Source: Bifidobacteriaceae bacterium (GTDB lineage: Bacteria; Actinomycetota; Actinomycetes; Actinomycetales; WQXJ01). Taken from it: a DNA stretch of 23,829 nt. How positions within the stretch are numbered: the first letter of the stretch is position 1; each line of letters starts with the position of its first letter. The stretch spans positions 1 to 23,829 of the forward strand of contig JAISCU010000343.1 in assembly GCA_031265345.1 (NCBI GenBank). The letters run 5' to 3'. Shown in pieces: positions 15,235 through 23,732 of this stretch. The position numbers were made by a program, and so were the translations under genes. Below the pieces are notes generated by a model that had not been told where the DNA came from, did no database searches, and saw only the letters and a list, made by a program, of their open reading frames with translations.

Positions 15235-15247
15235 CGCACGATGCCGC
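15235..15247 (+). repeat. Short dispersed motif CGCACGATGCCGC, copy 3
   Basis: The 13-mer lies on the plus strand 53 nt past the stop of the module 1 toxin. As with copies 1 and 2 it follows the 3' end of a gene in that gene's own orientation. Only the core matches; its flanks differ from the other copies. Confidence 0.35.
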
Positions 15248-15292
15248 CGTCCCGGTTCCCGTGCCAGCCCGCCCCGCGACCGGTCGGGTTCG

Positions 15293-15321
15293 GTGTCACA
15301 CTCAGTCGGCAGTGGTACACT
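15293..15321 (+). promoter_or_regulatory. Leaderless promoter, TA module 2
   Basis: GTGTCA (15293-15298), a 17-nt spacer and TACACT (15316-15321) form a plausible promoter. The -10 ends 6 nt before the antitoxin ATG at 15328. ACACTC occurs twice (15298 and 15317) and AGTG-GTA-CACT forms a small dyad over the -10; both could be repressor contacts, though weaker than at the other modules. Confidence 0.5.
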
Positions 15322-15327
15322 CGTCCA

Positions 15328-15591
15328 ATGCCCACAGCCTTGCCCCGCACTCAGGTCACACACACAGAACCAATTCGCGCCGCGCTCGCGGTGGCGGGCG
15401 CTCGGTGGCCGGGCCTGAGGCCGGGAGCGCTCATGGTCCGACTGATCGAGGAAGGAGCCCGGTCCCTGGAGCACGATGCGGTCGCGCAGGCGGCAGACCA
15501 CCGCCGACGAGTCGAAGAGTTGGCCGGCCGATACCAAGGCACCTACGGCCCGGACTACCTCGAAGATCTGCGGAAGGACTGGCCAGCATGA
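15328..15591 (+). CDS. Putative VapB-like antitoxin, TA module 2
   Basis: This 87-residue protein has an N-terminal part (PRTQVTHTEPIRAALAVAGARWPG...LMVRLIEEGARSL) resembling the short beta-strand plus two helices of ribbon-helix-helix antitoxins. A charged C-terminal segment ends RRVEELAGRYQGTYGPDYLEDLRKDWPA. Its TGA overlaps the toxin ATG (ATGA), the usual arrangement in VapBC operons. The ATG at 15328 is preferred over upstream starts because the -10 lies 6 nt before it. The fold assignment is by pattern and by pairing with a PIN toxin, not by a strong signature. Confidence 0.75.
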   Translation: MPTALPRTQVTHTEPIRAALAVAGARWPGLRPGALMVRLIEEGARSLEHDAVAQAADHRRRVEELAGRYQGTYGPDYLEDLRKDWPA

Positions 15592-15974
15592 TCGTGGTCG
15601 ACGCGAGTCCGCTGATCGGCCTGATCGAAGCTGAAGACGCTCATCACCGTAACGCGGTAGCCCTCCTCGCCGGAGCCGCCGAACCATTCTTTGTCCACGC
15701 TGTCACACTGGCCGAGGTATTGGTCGGCCCGGCCCGCGTGGGCACGGAGGAAGCCGTGGCGGCTGATCTGCGCGGCATCGGGGTGCGTGTGGCCAACCTG
15801 GGCGCGGGCGAAGCCATCGCTCTGGCCCGGCTCCGTGCCCGCTTGGGCCTCAAGATGCCGGACATTTGCGCGTTGGCCACGGCGATCCACGTCGGAGCCC
15901 CGCTCGCCACCTTTGACGCCAAGTTGGCGGCGGCCGCGCGGGGACTCGGCTTGCTCTACGAGGCCGACCCGTAG
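15588..15974 (+). CDS. VapC PIN-domain toxin, TA module 2
   Basis: This 128-residue PIN-domain protein begins MIVVDASPLIGLIEAED. Conserved acidic positions are Asp5, Glu43 (TLAEVLVGP), Asp92 (MPDICALATA) and Asp110 (ATFDAKL), the complete catalytic set for a VapC ribonuclease. The ATG overlaps the antitoxin stop by 4 nt, so translation is coupled. It is followed by about 200 nt without genes before module 3. The RNA target cannot be read from sequence. Confidence 0.9.
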   Translation: MIVVDASPLIGLIEAEDAHHRNAVALLAGAAEPFFVHAVTLAEVLVGPARVGTEEAVAADLRGIGVRVANLGAGEAIALARLRARLGLKMPDICALATAIHVGAPLATFDAKLAAAARGLGLLYEADP

Positions 15975-16141
15975 TGTCCCGTGCCACGGGTTCGGTGGCA
16001 TGCGCCGCCACCATGTCCGCAAGGGGACGGAGCAGGCCGCCGCGACGTGGGTGTTCATCTCGGAAGTCAGTGAGTCGCGCTCCCGAGACCGCGCGCGGAA
16101 CGTGCTTGCACGTCCTCGAGGTCCTGGCGCCCGCTAGTCCG

Positions 16142-16173
16142 TTGCGCGCATACTGCTGACGCGGATAGTATGC
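16142..16173 (+). promoter_or_regulatory. Leaderless promoter with overlapping palindrome, TA module 3
   Basis: TTGCGC (16142-16147), an 18-nt spacer and TAGTAT (16166-16171) form the promoter, and the -10 ends 6 nt before the GTG at 16178. A perfect 7-bp inverted repeat, GCATACT (16148-16154) and AGTATGC (16167-16173), covers the -10 and fills the spacer. An antitoxin complex bound there would block RNA polymerase. Confidence 0.62.
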
Positions 16174-16177
16174 AGAT

Positions 16178-16405
16178 GTGAGAACCACCATCACCGTGCC
16201 CGATCAGACGTTCGCAGAGGCTAAGTCAGTCGCGGCCGAACGGAACCAGTCCGTGTCCTCGCTCATCTCCCAATTCATCGCCAGGGGGCTGCGCCAACTC
16301 GCGGGGCCTGCAACTATTGGAACGGACCCCGTCACTGGGCTTCCGGTCATAATCACAGACCGCGTAATCACCGCCGAAGAGGTCGAAGAGGCGATCGCCG
16401 AGTGA
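16178..16405 (+). CDS. VapB-type ribbon-helix-helix antitoxin, TA module 3
   Basis: This 75-residue protein begins with a typical RHH domain (MRTTITVPDQTFAEAKSVAAERNQSVSSLISQFIARGL). It continues with DPVTGLPVI and an acidic tail, ITAEEVEEAIAE, that would contact the toxin. The start is GTG, placed by the -10 hexamer 6 nt upstream; there is no ribosome site, as expected for a leaderless message. Its TGA overlaps the toxin GTG by 4 nt. It should repress its own promoter through the inverted repeat at 16148-16173. Confidence 0.88.
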   Translation: MRTTITVPDQTFAEAKSVAAERNQSVSSLISQFIARGLRQLAGPATIGTDPVTGLPVIITDRVITAEEVEEAIAE

Positions 16406-16800
16406 GCGCTCCGCTGCTGGACGCCAACGCACTCATCGCGCTGGCCTTCGTCCGGCACCAGCACCACGACGCGGTCGCGGCCTGGTTCTCCGATGCGAGA
16501 CGTGCGGCCTTGTGCCCCATGACCGAAGGAGCGCTCATGCGGTATGCCGTGCATTTCGGGGAAGCGGCCGCCACGACGGTCGGCATCATCGAGGGCCTAC
16601 TGGCATCGCCAGGCTTCGAGTTCTGGCCGGACGACCTGTCCTTGTCTCGGGTGGACGTGAGCCATGTGCGCGGCAGGAACCAGGTGACGGACGCCTACTT
16701 GCTGGGCCTTGTGCGGCACCGAGACTCAACACTGGTCACTTTCGACAGGGCACTGGCAGCGCTCGACCAGAGCCGGACAGTGCTCCTTCAGCCGCGCTGA
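16402..16800 (+). CDS. VapC PIN-domain toxin, TA module 3
   Basis: This 132-residue PIN-domain protein begins with GTG and reads MSAPLLDANALIALAFVRHQHHDAV. The acidic residues are Asp7, Glu42 (PMTEGALMR), Asp97 (QVTDAYLLGLV) and Asp115 (VTFDRAL), so the active site appears complete. The LDANALIALAF and TEGALMR motifs match a VapC subgroup often paired with RHH antitoxins whose tails carry DPVTGLPV. It is the last plus-strand gene of the island; the following genes are on the other strand and unrelated in function. Confidence 0.9.
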   Translation: MSAPLLDANALIALAFVRHQHHDAVAAWFSDARRAALCPMTEGALMRYAVHFGEAAATTVGIIEGLLASPGFEFWPDDLSLSRVDVSHVRGRNQVTDAYLLGLVRHRDSTLVTFDRALAALDQSRTVLLQPR

Positions 16801-16893
16801 GGGATCGCCGACGGAGGCACGCTACAAACTGCGGATTGGATGGTCTACATATTGCGGGTTGAGCACAAGATCGGAGCAACGCAGCAGTGCCGA

Positions 16894-17702
16894 TCAGCGC
16901 GTTGGGGCTGTGACACACGGCCGGTCGGCGTGGTCGGGGCGCACGTCGACCACGTCGTGGCGCGGGTGCGCGTCCCCGAGCCCCGCTCGAACCGCCCGGC
17001 CGAGTTGCACCACATGGACCGGCAACGCGGCATCGTCCAAATCAGAGCGGGCCTCCGCCACCCAGGCGTCGAACCGCGCAGCGTAGGTCCGGGCCAGGCC
17101 CAGGTCGTCGGCGTCGGCCTCGCCCTGGTACCACAGGATCCCGGCCAGGTCGATGTCCCGCAGAGCACCAGCCCGCTCGACGCGCATCAGCATCGCTCCG
17201 TACAAGGACTCGCCGCCCAACCGGGCCAGCGCATGGTCTGCACCACGACCCGCCCGCCGATCTGCCGCATCCGCGCGCCGTACAGGCGCAACAGCCCTGC
17301 CACATGCTCGACCATAGTGGCCTGCGCCTTCGGCGACGAGTACTTGTAGGTTCCCAGCGACGCGCCGTCGACACCGGTCGCGTCCTCGCCCCGCACCGGC
17401 GGCACGTCCCGGATCGCCGGGTACAAGTTGTCGCCGTTCAAGTAGAGGGCCAGGCACGTCACGTCCATGCCGCGCCTGGCCGCCGCCTCCATCATCTTCT
17501 CCTGCGTCGCGACGTACGGGCTGGCCGGTCCCCCCGCGTAGCGCTCGAAGAAGTCCGCCCACGGCTTCGAGTCCAGATTCAGGCTCGTGAACCCCAGACC
17601 GGCCGCCTCGGCCACGCCCGCCTCGACAGCGCCCGCATCGCTGTAGAACGGCTCGAAGAAGTTCCCGAACCATAAGCTGACAAACGGCTCAACCCCCGAC
17701 AT
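16894..17702 (-). pseudogene. Degraded chimera: glycoside-hydrolase-like start joined to sialate O-acetylesterase-like end
   Basis: From an ATG at 17702, 23 nt past the LPWTG gene stop, about 156 residues read as the start of a TIM-barrel-like protein (EPFVSLWFGNFFEPF, GFTSLNLDSKPWADFF, MDVTCLALYLNGDNLYP). Around 17232 the sense frame ends and coding character continues in another frame with ALARLGGESLYGAML and DIDLAGILWYQGEADA, the SASA/sialate O-acetylesterase signature. That part stops at 16894, well short of a whole esterase. The two parts appear to be remnants of two genes joined by deletion plus a frame change, not one gene. Both originals would fit glycan processing beside the surface protein. 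I do not recognise the exact family of the first part. Confidence 0.6.
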
Positions 17703-17725
17703 GGCCGACCCGTTCCCTCATCGCC

Positions 17726-20700
17726 CTAACGGCACTGTTGGCGCCGCCGGGCCGCGAACACGAGCATCGCGCCGGCCGCCAGGAGCCCCGACATGACCAG
17801 CACCAGTCCCGCGATCCCGTCAGCACCAGTCCAGGGTAGATCCCCACCACCGCCCGATGCCGCGCCACCGGTCGACCCCGGGCCGCCAGTGGGTGTCGAG
17901 CCGCCGCTCGACGTCGGCCCACCAGTCGGAGTCGGGCTGCTGCTCGGCGTCGGCTCGCCGCTGGGGTTCGGGCCGATTGGGGTGGGTTCGCCGTTCGGCC
18001 GGGGGCTGTCGGACGGCGTCGGCTCGTCGCTCGGCGTGGGGCCCTCCGCAGCGACCACGGTGAACGATGCCGTGTGCAGGCCCGACAGCGCGCCCACGAG
18101 CTCCACCTCGTGCTGGCCGCCAGCCAGGCCCATCGGCAACTCCCAGGCGAAGGCCACTTGCCCGGCGGCATCGGCCACCTGGGTCCCCAACTCCAGCGGA
18201 TCGGAACGCATGACCGCCGTCACCTGCTCGCCCGGTTGAAAGCTCGAACCGACCGCTGTCTGGCCCTCCCCTGCCCGCGCCGAGGCGCTCCCCAGGGCCA
18301 CCCGCGGCAGGCCGATCCGCCACGGCACAATGGTCGTGTTCCCGGCCAAGTCCGCGTGCTCGACCGTGACCATGTCCCCCTCGCCGGCGTCCGGCTCCAG
18401 GTCGCACTCCCAACCCAGGTCCGCCCCGACCACGGCCCGGCACAACTCGTTCGCGTCCGAATCCCGCACCACGACCGTGTGACCAGGGGCTTCGCCCCAC
18501 CCCGAGAGGGCCGCCCCGTCGGACGCCCGAGTCGCGCCCGGAACCGGCGGCACGGCATCGACCGCGACCACGACCTGCGGCGAGCGCGCCGAACCGTCGG
18601 CGGTCTCCACCCGCACGGACAGCTCCGCGCCATCCGTCAGGCCCGGCAACACGCAGTCGAATGTCCCGTCCAAGGCGACCGGGCAACGCGCCACCTCGAC
18701 GCCGGGCGCGGCACCGGCCACCACGACCGCCACGAGCCCGGCCGCTGCGTCGTCAGCATCCGCTCGACCGGCCACATGCCGACCGTTCGACGGCTCCACC
18801 GACGGCGCCGCCAACGGACCACCAGGCGGCGGCCCGCCCACCGGGTCGAACACCACCATCGCGGGCGAGCCCTCGCTGATCACCACCCCGCCGACCGACG
18901 CGACCATCCCGTACGTCCCAGGAGTCTCAGAAGTCAACGCCAACGAAGCCGAACCAGACGGATCGGTGGTCACAGGCACGGCCGCCGGGCCGGAGGTCAA
19001 CCCGGCCGACACACCGGCCGGGACGAAGAACGACACCACCCGGCCCGCCAACGGCTCCCCCGCGCCGTCCGTCACATGCGCGACCACGGTCCGGAGATCC
19101 GATCCGTTCGCCGCAGCCAACCCGGGCGCCACCTCCAACCGCGACAAACCCGGCCCACTGACCGGCGGGACCTCGACCGGAGACGCCGGAGGCGACAGCC
19201 CCGCGATGGCCGCGAGCAGGTCATCCAGCGCCTCGGCAACAGCTGCGGCGCTCGCCGAACCGCCCTGCGAGGCGACCGCTTCTGCGACCGTCCTGGCTTG
19301 GACGAACACGGCCCATGAGGCTTGGTCGAACGCGGCCGGGTTCAAGTGGGCCACTGCCGCCAGCACCGCCGCCAACCCGGCCGTGTCGGTGGGCCGCGCC
19401 AGCAGGGACGCCACCGCACCGCTCAAAGCCTCCAACACGGCATCGAACTCGGCCTGAGTCGCATCTGCCGCGCCTGCCAACAACGTCTCGGCGGCTTCGA
19501 GCGCCGTCAGCACCGCTCCCCAGCTGTCTTCGCTGAACAGCGCCGGATCGAACGCGCCGATCGCCGCCACCACCGCGGCCAGGGCAGCCGGGTCACCGCG
19601 CAGGACCAGGGCCGCGACGGCCGCGTTGGTAGTGGTGACGGCCTGGTTGATTTGGCTCTGGTCGGCGTCTGGGCTTTCGAGGATCGACCGGGCGTCGGCC
19701 AGGACCGCTTCCAGGCCCGCGTAGGACGATGCCGTGTACCGGCTCGCGTCGGTGGCCTCGCCGGCCGCGACGGCGGCCTCCAGGACGGACTTGTAGACCT
19801 CGAAGAACTCGAGCTCATGCAGGTAGTCGACGGTCTCCTCGTCGGTATGCCATTGGTTGTCCGCGATGATCCAGAGGTTGCCGTCGCGGACAGCCCACGG
19901 TTTGCCGTTGGTCTCGTAGAGGACCTGGGCGGTGCCGGTGGGCGCGAGGACTTGTCCCACATCGCCGTTCCCCAGAGCGACGAATTCGGAGGTGTAGTAG
20001 CGGTCGAGCTGCGGAATGGCGCCGAGGTTGATCCGGTGCCCCATGACGACCACCTGGGTTCCTGCGGCAAGGATCGTTTCGAGGTCTTGGATCGCTTCTC
20101 CCCACACGGTTGTGGCGGGCGCGTCCTGGATGCTCACCACCAGGACTCCTTGTCCGATGTTCGTTCTGGCGGTCGGAGCGAGGTACTTCCCATCCCTGGT
20201 CGTCAGCGGGCCGGTGCCGTCGAAATCGTCGCCGGTCAGGACCGCTGACCGCTCGGTCGGGCTGGTCCACCACATCTCGCCGGGCGGGTAGGAGTAGTAG
20301 ACGTCCTGCGGCTGGTAGTCCGCCAAGTCCGCGATCTTGTCGGAGCCCAGGCGCGTCGCGCGGAACTCGTTCAACCAGGTGAACTGGTCCGGGTTGGCGG
20401 TGTAGGCGTAGTAGCGCAAACGGCCGTCGTAGGGCAGGTGGTTGAACAAGAAATCGTAGATGCCCTTCTCGCCCGCCGCCAGGTTGGCGTCGAGTTGGCG
20501 GAACATGGTCGGCTTGTCCCCGTAGCCGAACACGCCGCTGGACTGTTTGGCGTCCATGTTCTCGTCGGTGGAGGTCTCAGTGGTGACCAGCCACATGGTC
20601 CGGGCCGAGGACTTCGCGGCGGAGAAGGAATAGGACGCCCTTTGACGGACCTTGTCGGTCCCATCGCCATAGTTCTCGCCTCCCAGGCCGTCGAAGCCCG

Positions 20701-23686
20701 ACCCAGCGTCAGGGTCCGTCTGCTCGAAGTACGACTTGTAGGCCCCGGTGTACTTGAAGATCACCGGCGCGTCGCTCACTTGTTTGATGGCGTTGGCGGT
20801 GGCGTTGAGATAGTCGGTGTAGAGGTTGGAGCGGAAGGCGAGGTTGTCATCCCACGCCGTGCCGGTTGCGGCCGCCGTGTAGACATCGCCGCTGACACGG
20901 TCCCGGAGGATCAGGTCTCCGGCGCCTGGCGCGCCTTCCGGCCGCAGGTGCTGCGGGACCAGGCGGGCCGCGGTCTGGAAACCGTCCACTTCGGGACTCA
21001 CCTGCCAGGCCTGAGACAGGGCGGCGGCATCGTCATACTTGGTGCCCAGCCAAGTCGAGAAGGCGGCGTCGTAAGCGCTCGACACGGGTCGCAGCGACTC
21101 CATCGCGTTGAGTATCCCCTCCTCGTTGGCGTTCGGGTCGATGAAGACCCGGAAGCCGGGGCCCAGGCGCAGGCTGGCTGTCAGATTAGCGAGCGCTTGG
21201 GCGCCGGCGTCCGGGTTGTCCCAGAAATTCCGGAGACGCCAGAGCGAGCCGGTGGCGCGGGGAGTGAATGCGACGGTGTAGACGCCTTCCGGCAGGGCCA
21301 AATCCACGCTGAGGGTCCACTGCCCGGCGCCCGAGGCGGAGACCTGGGCCGCCCCGGCGTCCGCCACCTGGCCGGTGGCCTGATCCACGGCGACGTAACT
21401 GGCGCCGTCCACACGGCTTATGCCGCTCCACGCGGCGGAGGCGCTGAAGGTCACGCCGGCCCGGCCATCGCCCTCGACACCGGTCGCTGTGAGCCCGGCC
21501 CGCTGATCAGCGTTGGCGGCCATGATGTCCATAGTCCCCTGCCCGGCGGTATTCGCGTTGGGCTGCAGACCGTAGCGGAAGCCGAGTTCCTCGAGCTTGT
21601 CGATCACCCGTTGCCACGCCCAGGTCGGCAACCCGTTCACGCCGCTCCGGACCGGGTTGAGGTAGAGGTCCGTCATCCCGAGGTCCTTCAATTCCTGGAG
21701 GGCGGCCACGTCGAGCGTCCAGTTGTCCTCGTTGGCGGCGGGATCGGACGCGGAATAGGACTGGATGTACTTCGACAGGAACATGCCGCCGAGCGGCACG
21801 AACGGCTCGCCGTCCCAGTACATGGTGTTCGCCTGGTTGACGTACCAGAGATGGGTCGCGCCGTCACTGTCTTCGAAGAAGCCCGCGCTCAGCGGCAGGA
21901 CATCGGCGTGGCTGAGCTCGGAGGCGACGGTCACGGTCTGGGGCGGCTGGGCCGTGGCGCCCAAGCCGTGGAAGCCGAGGCTCACCTGGTAGGTCCCCGC
22001 CGCGATCTGGTCCGGGATGGTGACTTCGCCGGTCACCTGTGTGCTGGTCCCCTGGTTCCACGCGACGGTGATCGCGCCTTCGGATTCCGCCACCGCGCCG
22101 ACCTTCCCGTCCTGGCGGAACACCAGGTAGGGGCGCAGGTTCCCGGTCAGATCCTGGTCCGGTGTGACTCCCGCGGCGAACGCGAGCTGGCCACCGGAAT
22201 CGACCGTCCCGGCCGTGACGAGGGAGTCCACCGCCACCTCGCTAGCCGCGTTGCCCTGAGACTCGCCCTGCCCAATCCTCAAGGCGCCCGCTTGGGCCGT
22301 GTTCCCGTTCGAGAACCCGCCGAGCTTCAGCCCCACCTGGACCGAAGCATCGGCATTGGGCGCGTCGGCGGGCAGGGCGATGCTCAGCTGGACCGGGACT
22401 TGCGCGCCCGCCGCGACTCCGGCGAGCGAGACCTTGGCGGACACCGCCTGCGCGATCACTTGACCATGCCGGGTGACCTGCGCTGTCAGTTGGATGGTTT
22501 CTGAGGCCGGTTGGTCCGGTGAGATCACGGCTTCCACCGCCACGGTCGATCCGGCGCTCGCCTGTTGGGGATTGACGGAGCCGGATACGTAGGACACCCG
22601 GAGCAGGTCAGGATTGTAGAGGCGGTCCAGGCTGTCGAGTTCGGCGCCCCAAGCGCTCGGGACCACGGCGATGGCGTCCATGACCCCGATGGCCAGCGGA
22701 TCACCGGCCATCGGCCTGACACCGGCGGCTGTCACCTCGAGCGAGTGCCGCCCTCCGGCCAACCCGACCGCGCCTAGCCGGTACCAGGCGACTGGGAGAG
22801 CCCGATAATAGGCGGTGGCGTAAACGGCGGCCGGAGCCTCCCCGGCGGGGAAACTCTGCGCCGGGGCACCGTCGATGCCCCAGGTCAATGGCGATGTCCA
22901 GAAGATGTTCCCCGGTGTTCCCAGCACCCAAACGTCATAGGAGCACGAACTGTCGAGGTCGAAGGAGTAGCGGGCCGTCGCTGGCTGCGGCACCGTGGCC
23001 TGGTCCAGCAGCAGCACGGACTGCGAGCTGGCCCGGCTCTCGCTGATCGCTCGCCATCCGCCTTCCGCCTTCTGGGGCAGTTCCGCCTCGATCCAGGCGA
23101 AGGCTGGGTCGTGAACGGGTCGCGCGAAGCCGGACGGGATCCAATTCCAACTCGAGGGCACCGCCAAGAAGACGTCGAAGAAACCGACCGTCAGAGGCGG
23201 CGCCTGCACCCGCGAGGCATTGACTTCGAGCGCGAACTCACGCGATCCGCTTTCAAGGGGGACCTCGGCGCCCAATCGAGACCAGGACATGTCCAACCAG
23301 TTGGAATTGGTGTAGAGAGCCGGTCCGTTGAAGTCTGAGACGGCAGTGGTCGTTTGGCCGTCCACGCTCCAGGCGAAGCTCGAGAGCCACGCCACCCCGA
23401 CCTGTGTGCCGAGGACCCACAGGTCGTAGTCCTCGCTGGTCGCGAGGTCCAGGTCGAAGGCTGCCTTGCCGGAGGCCCCTTGCGCCGTGGTGTACATGCC
23501 AACATAGCTGCCGTTCGACGCGGAGCCATGAGGCGTGCTTGTGAAGTCGCCGCTCAGTGCCCCGTCCTCGACCTCGATCCACGCTGCGGCGGCGTCTTGA
23601 TCGCCCAGCGCAGGCTGCGAAACGCCTGCCATCATCGTGGCCAGCATTGCGCCCGCCAAGCAGGCGGCGACACGTCGGTTCTTCAT
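17726..23686 (-). CDS. Giant secreted LPWTG-anchored surface protein with glycosidase-like barrel
   Basis: This protein has 1986 residues. A signal peptide (1-28) is followed by two homologous carbohydrate-binding-like modules (about 35-178 and 198-346; both have YD-WVLGT, W-RLGA and VPS-W) and two beta-sandwich domains (about 365-610). Then comes a barrel (about 625-1145) with candidate acid/base Glu855 in PNANEEG and candidate nucleophile Glu1037 in TTETST, and a segment to about 1300 resembling the amidotransferase-like domain of beta-galactosidases. The C-terminal part has FIVAR-like helical repeats (about 1300-1495), a Big_1-like Ig domain (about 1509-1612), more Ig-like domains, a Pro/Ser/Thr/Gly wall-spanning tail, sortase motif LPWTG (1950-1954), a membrane helix and RRRQQCR. 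The start ATG at 23686 has GGAGGG 7 nt upstream. It probably binds and cleaves an extracellular glycan; the exact GH family is not assigned. Confidence 0.88.
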   Translation of the reverse strand: MKNRRVAACLAGAMLATMMAGVSQPALGDQDAAAAWIEVEDGALSGDFTSTPHGSASNGSYVGMYTTAQGASGKAAFDLDLATSEDYDLWVLGTQVGVAWLSSFAWSVDGQTTTAVSDFNGPALYTNSNWLDMSWSRLGAEVPLESGSREFALEVNASRVQAPPLTVGFFDVFLAVPSSWNWIPSGFARPVHDPAFAWIEAELPQKAEGGWRAISESRASSQSVLLLDQATVPQPATARYSFDLDSSCSYDVWVLGTPGNIFWTSPLTWGIDGAPAQSFPAGEAPAAVYATAYYRALPVAWYRLGAVGLAGGRHSLEVTAAGVRPMAGDPLAIGVMDAIAVVPSAWGAELDSLDRLYNPDLLRVSYVSGSVNPQQASAGSTVAVEAVISPDQPASETIQLTAQVTRHGQVIAQAVSAKVSLAGVAAGAQVPVQLSIALPADAPNADASVQVGLKLGGFSNGNTAQAGALRIGQGESQGNAASEVAVDSLVTAGTVDSGGQLAFAAGVTPDQDLTGNLRPYLVFRQDGKVGAVAESEGAITVAWNQGTSTQVTGEVTIPDQIAAGTYQVSLGFHGLGATAQPPQTVTVASELSHADVLPLSAGFFEDSDGATHLWYVNQANTMYWDGEPFVPLGGMFLSKYIQSYSASDPAANEDNWTLDVAALQELKDLGMTDLYLNPVRSGVNGLPTWAWQRVIDKLEELGFRYGLQPNANTAGQGTMDIMAANADQRAGLTATGVEGDGRAGVTFSASAAWSGISRVDGASYVAVDQATGQVADAGAAQVSASGAGQWTLSVDLALPEGVYTVAFTPRATGSLWRLRNFWDNPDAGAQALANLTASLRLGPGFRVFIDPNANEEGILNAMESLRPVSSAYDAAFSTWLGTKYDDAAALSQAWQVSPEVDGFQTAARLVPQHLRPEGAPGAGDLILRDRVSGDVYTAAATGTAWDDNLAFRSNLYTDYLNATANAIKQVSDAPVIFKYTGAYKSYFEQTDPDAGSGFDGLGGENYGDGTDKVRQRASYSFSAAKSSARTMWLVTTETSTDENMDAKQSSGVFGYGDKPTMFRQLDANLAAGEKGIYDFLFNHLPYDGRLRYYAYTANPDQFTWLNEFRATRLGSDKIADLADYQPQDVYYSYPPGEMWWTSPTERSAVLTGDDFDGTGPLTTRDGKYLAPTARTNIGQGVLVVSIQDAPATTVWGEAIQDLETILAAGTQVVVMGHRINLGAIPQLDRYYTSEFVALGNGDVGQVLAPTGTAQVLYETNGKPWAVRDGNLWIIADNQWHTDEETVDYLHELEFFEVYKSVLEAAVAAGEATDASRYTASSYAGLEAVLADARSILESPDADQSQINQAVTTTNAAVAALVLRGDPAALAAVVAAIGAFDPALFSEDSWGAVLTALEAAETLLAGAADATQAEFDAVLEALSGAVASLLARPTDTAGLAAVLAAVAHLNPAAFDQASWAVFVQARTVAEAVASQGGSASAAAVAEALDDLLAAIAGLSPPASPVEVPPVSGPGLSRLEVAPGLAAANGSDLRTVVAHVTDGAGEPLAGRVVSFFVPAGVSAGLTSGPAAVPVTTDPSGSASLALTSETPGTYGMVASVGGVVISEGSPAMVVFDPVGGPPPGGPLAAPSVEPSNGRHVAGRADADDAAAGLVAVVVAGAAPGVEVARCPVALDGTFDCVLPGLTDGAELSVRVETADGSARSPQVVVAVDAVPPVPGATRASDGAALSGWGEAPGHTVVVRDSDANELCRAVVGADLGWECDLEPDAGEGDMVTVEHADLAGNTTIVPWRIGLPRVALGSASARAGEGQTAVGSSFQPGEQVTAVMRSDPLELGTQVADAAGQVAFAWELPMGLAGGQHEVELVGALSGLHTASFTVVAAEGPTPSDEPTPSDSPRPNGEPTPIGPNPSGEPTPSSSPTPTGGPTSSGGSTPTGGPGSTGGAASGGGGDLPWTGADGIAGLVLVMSGLLAAGAMLVFAARRRQQCR

Positions 23687-23732
23687 GGGGGATTCCCTCC
23701 TTTGGAAACTCCAGGGCACTGCAACGCACCAG

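Noticed and set aside
15975..15990. Small dyad CCCGTGCCACGGG after the module 2 toxin
   Set aside because: The stem would be only about 4 bp with a usable loop, too weak to call a terminator.
20438..22504. 688-codon plus-strand frame antisense to the surface protein gene
   Set aside because: It is a long open frame produced by high G+C content opposite a real gene. No recognisable domain, signal or ribosome site; the minus-strand protein has a coherent domain order.
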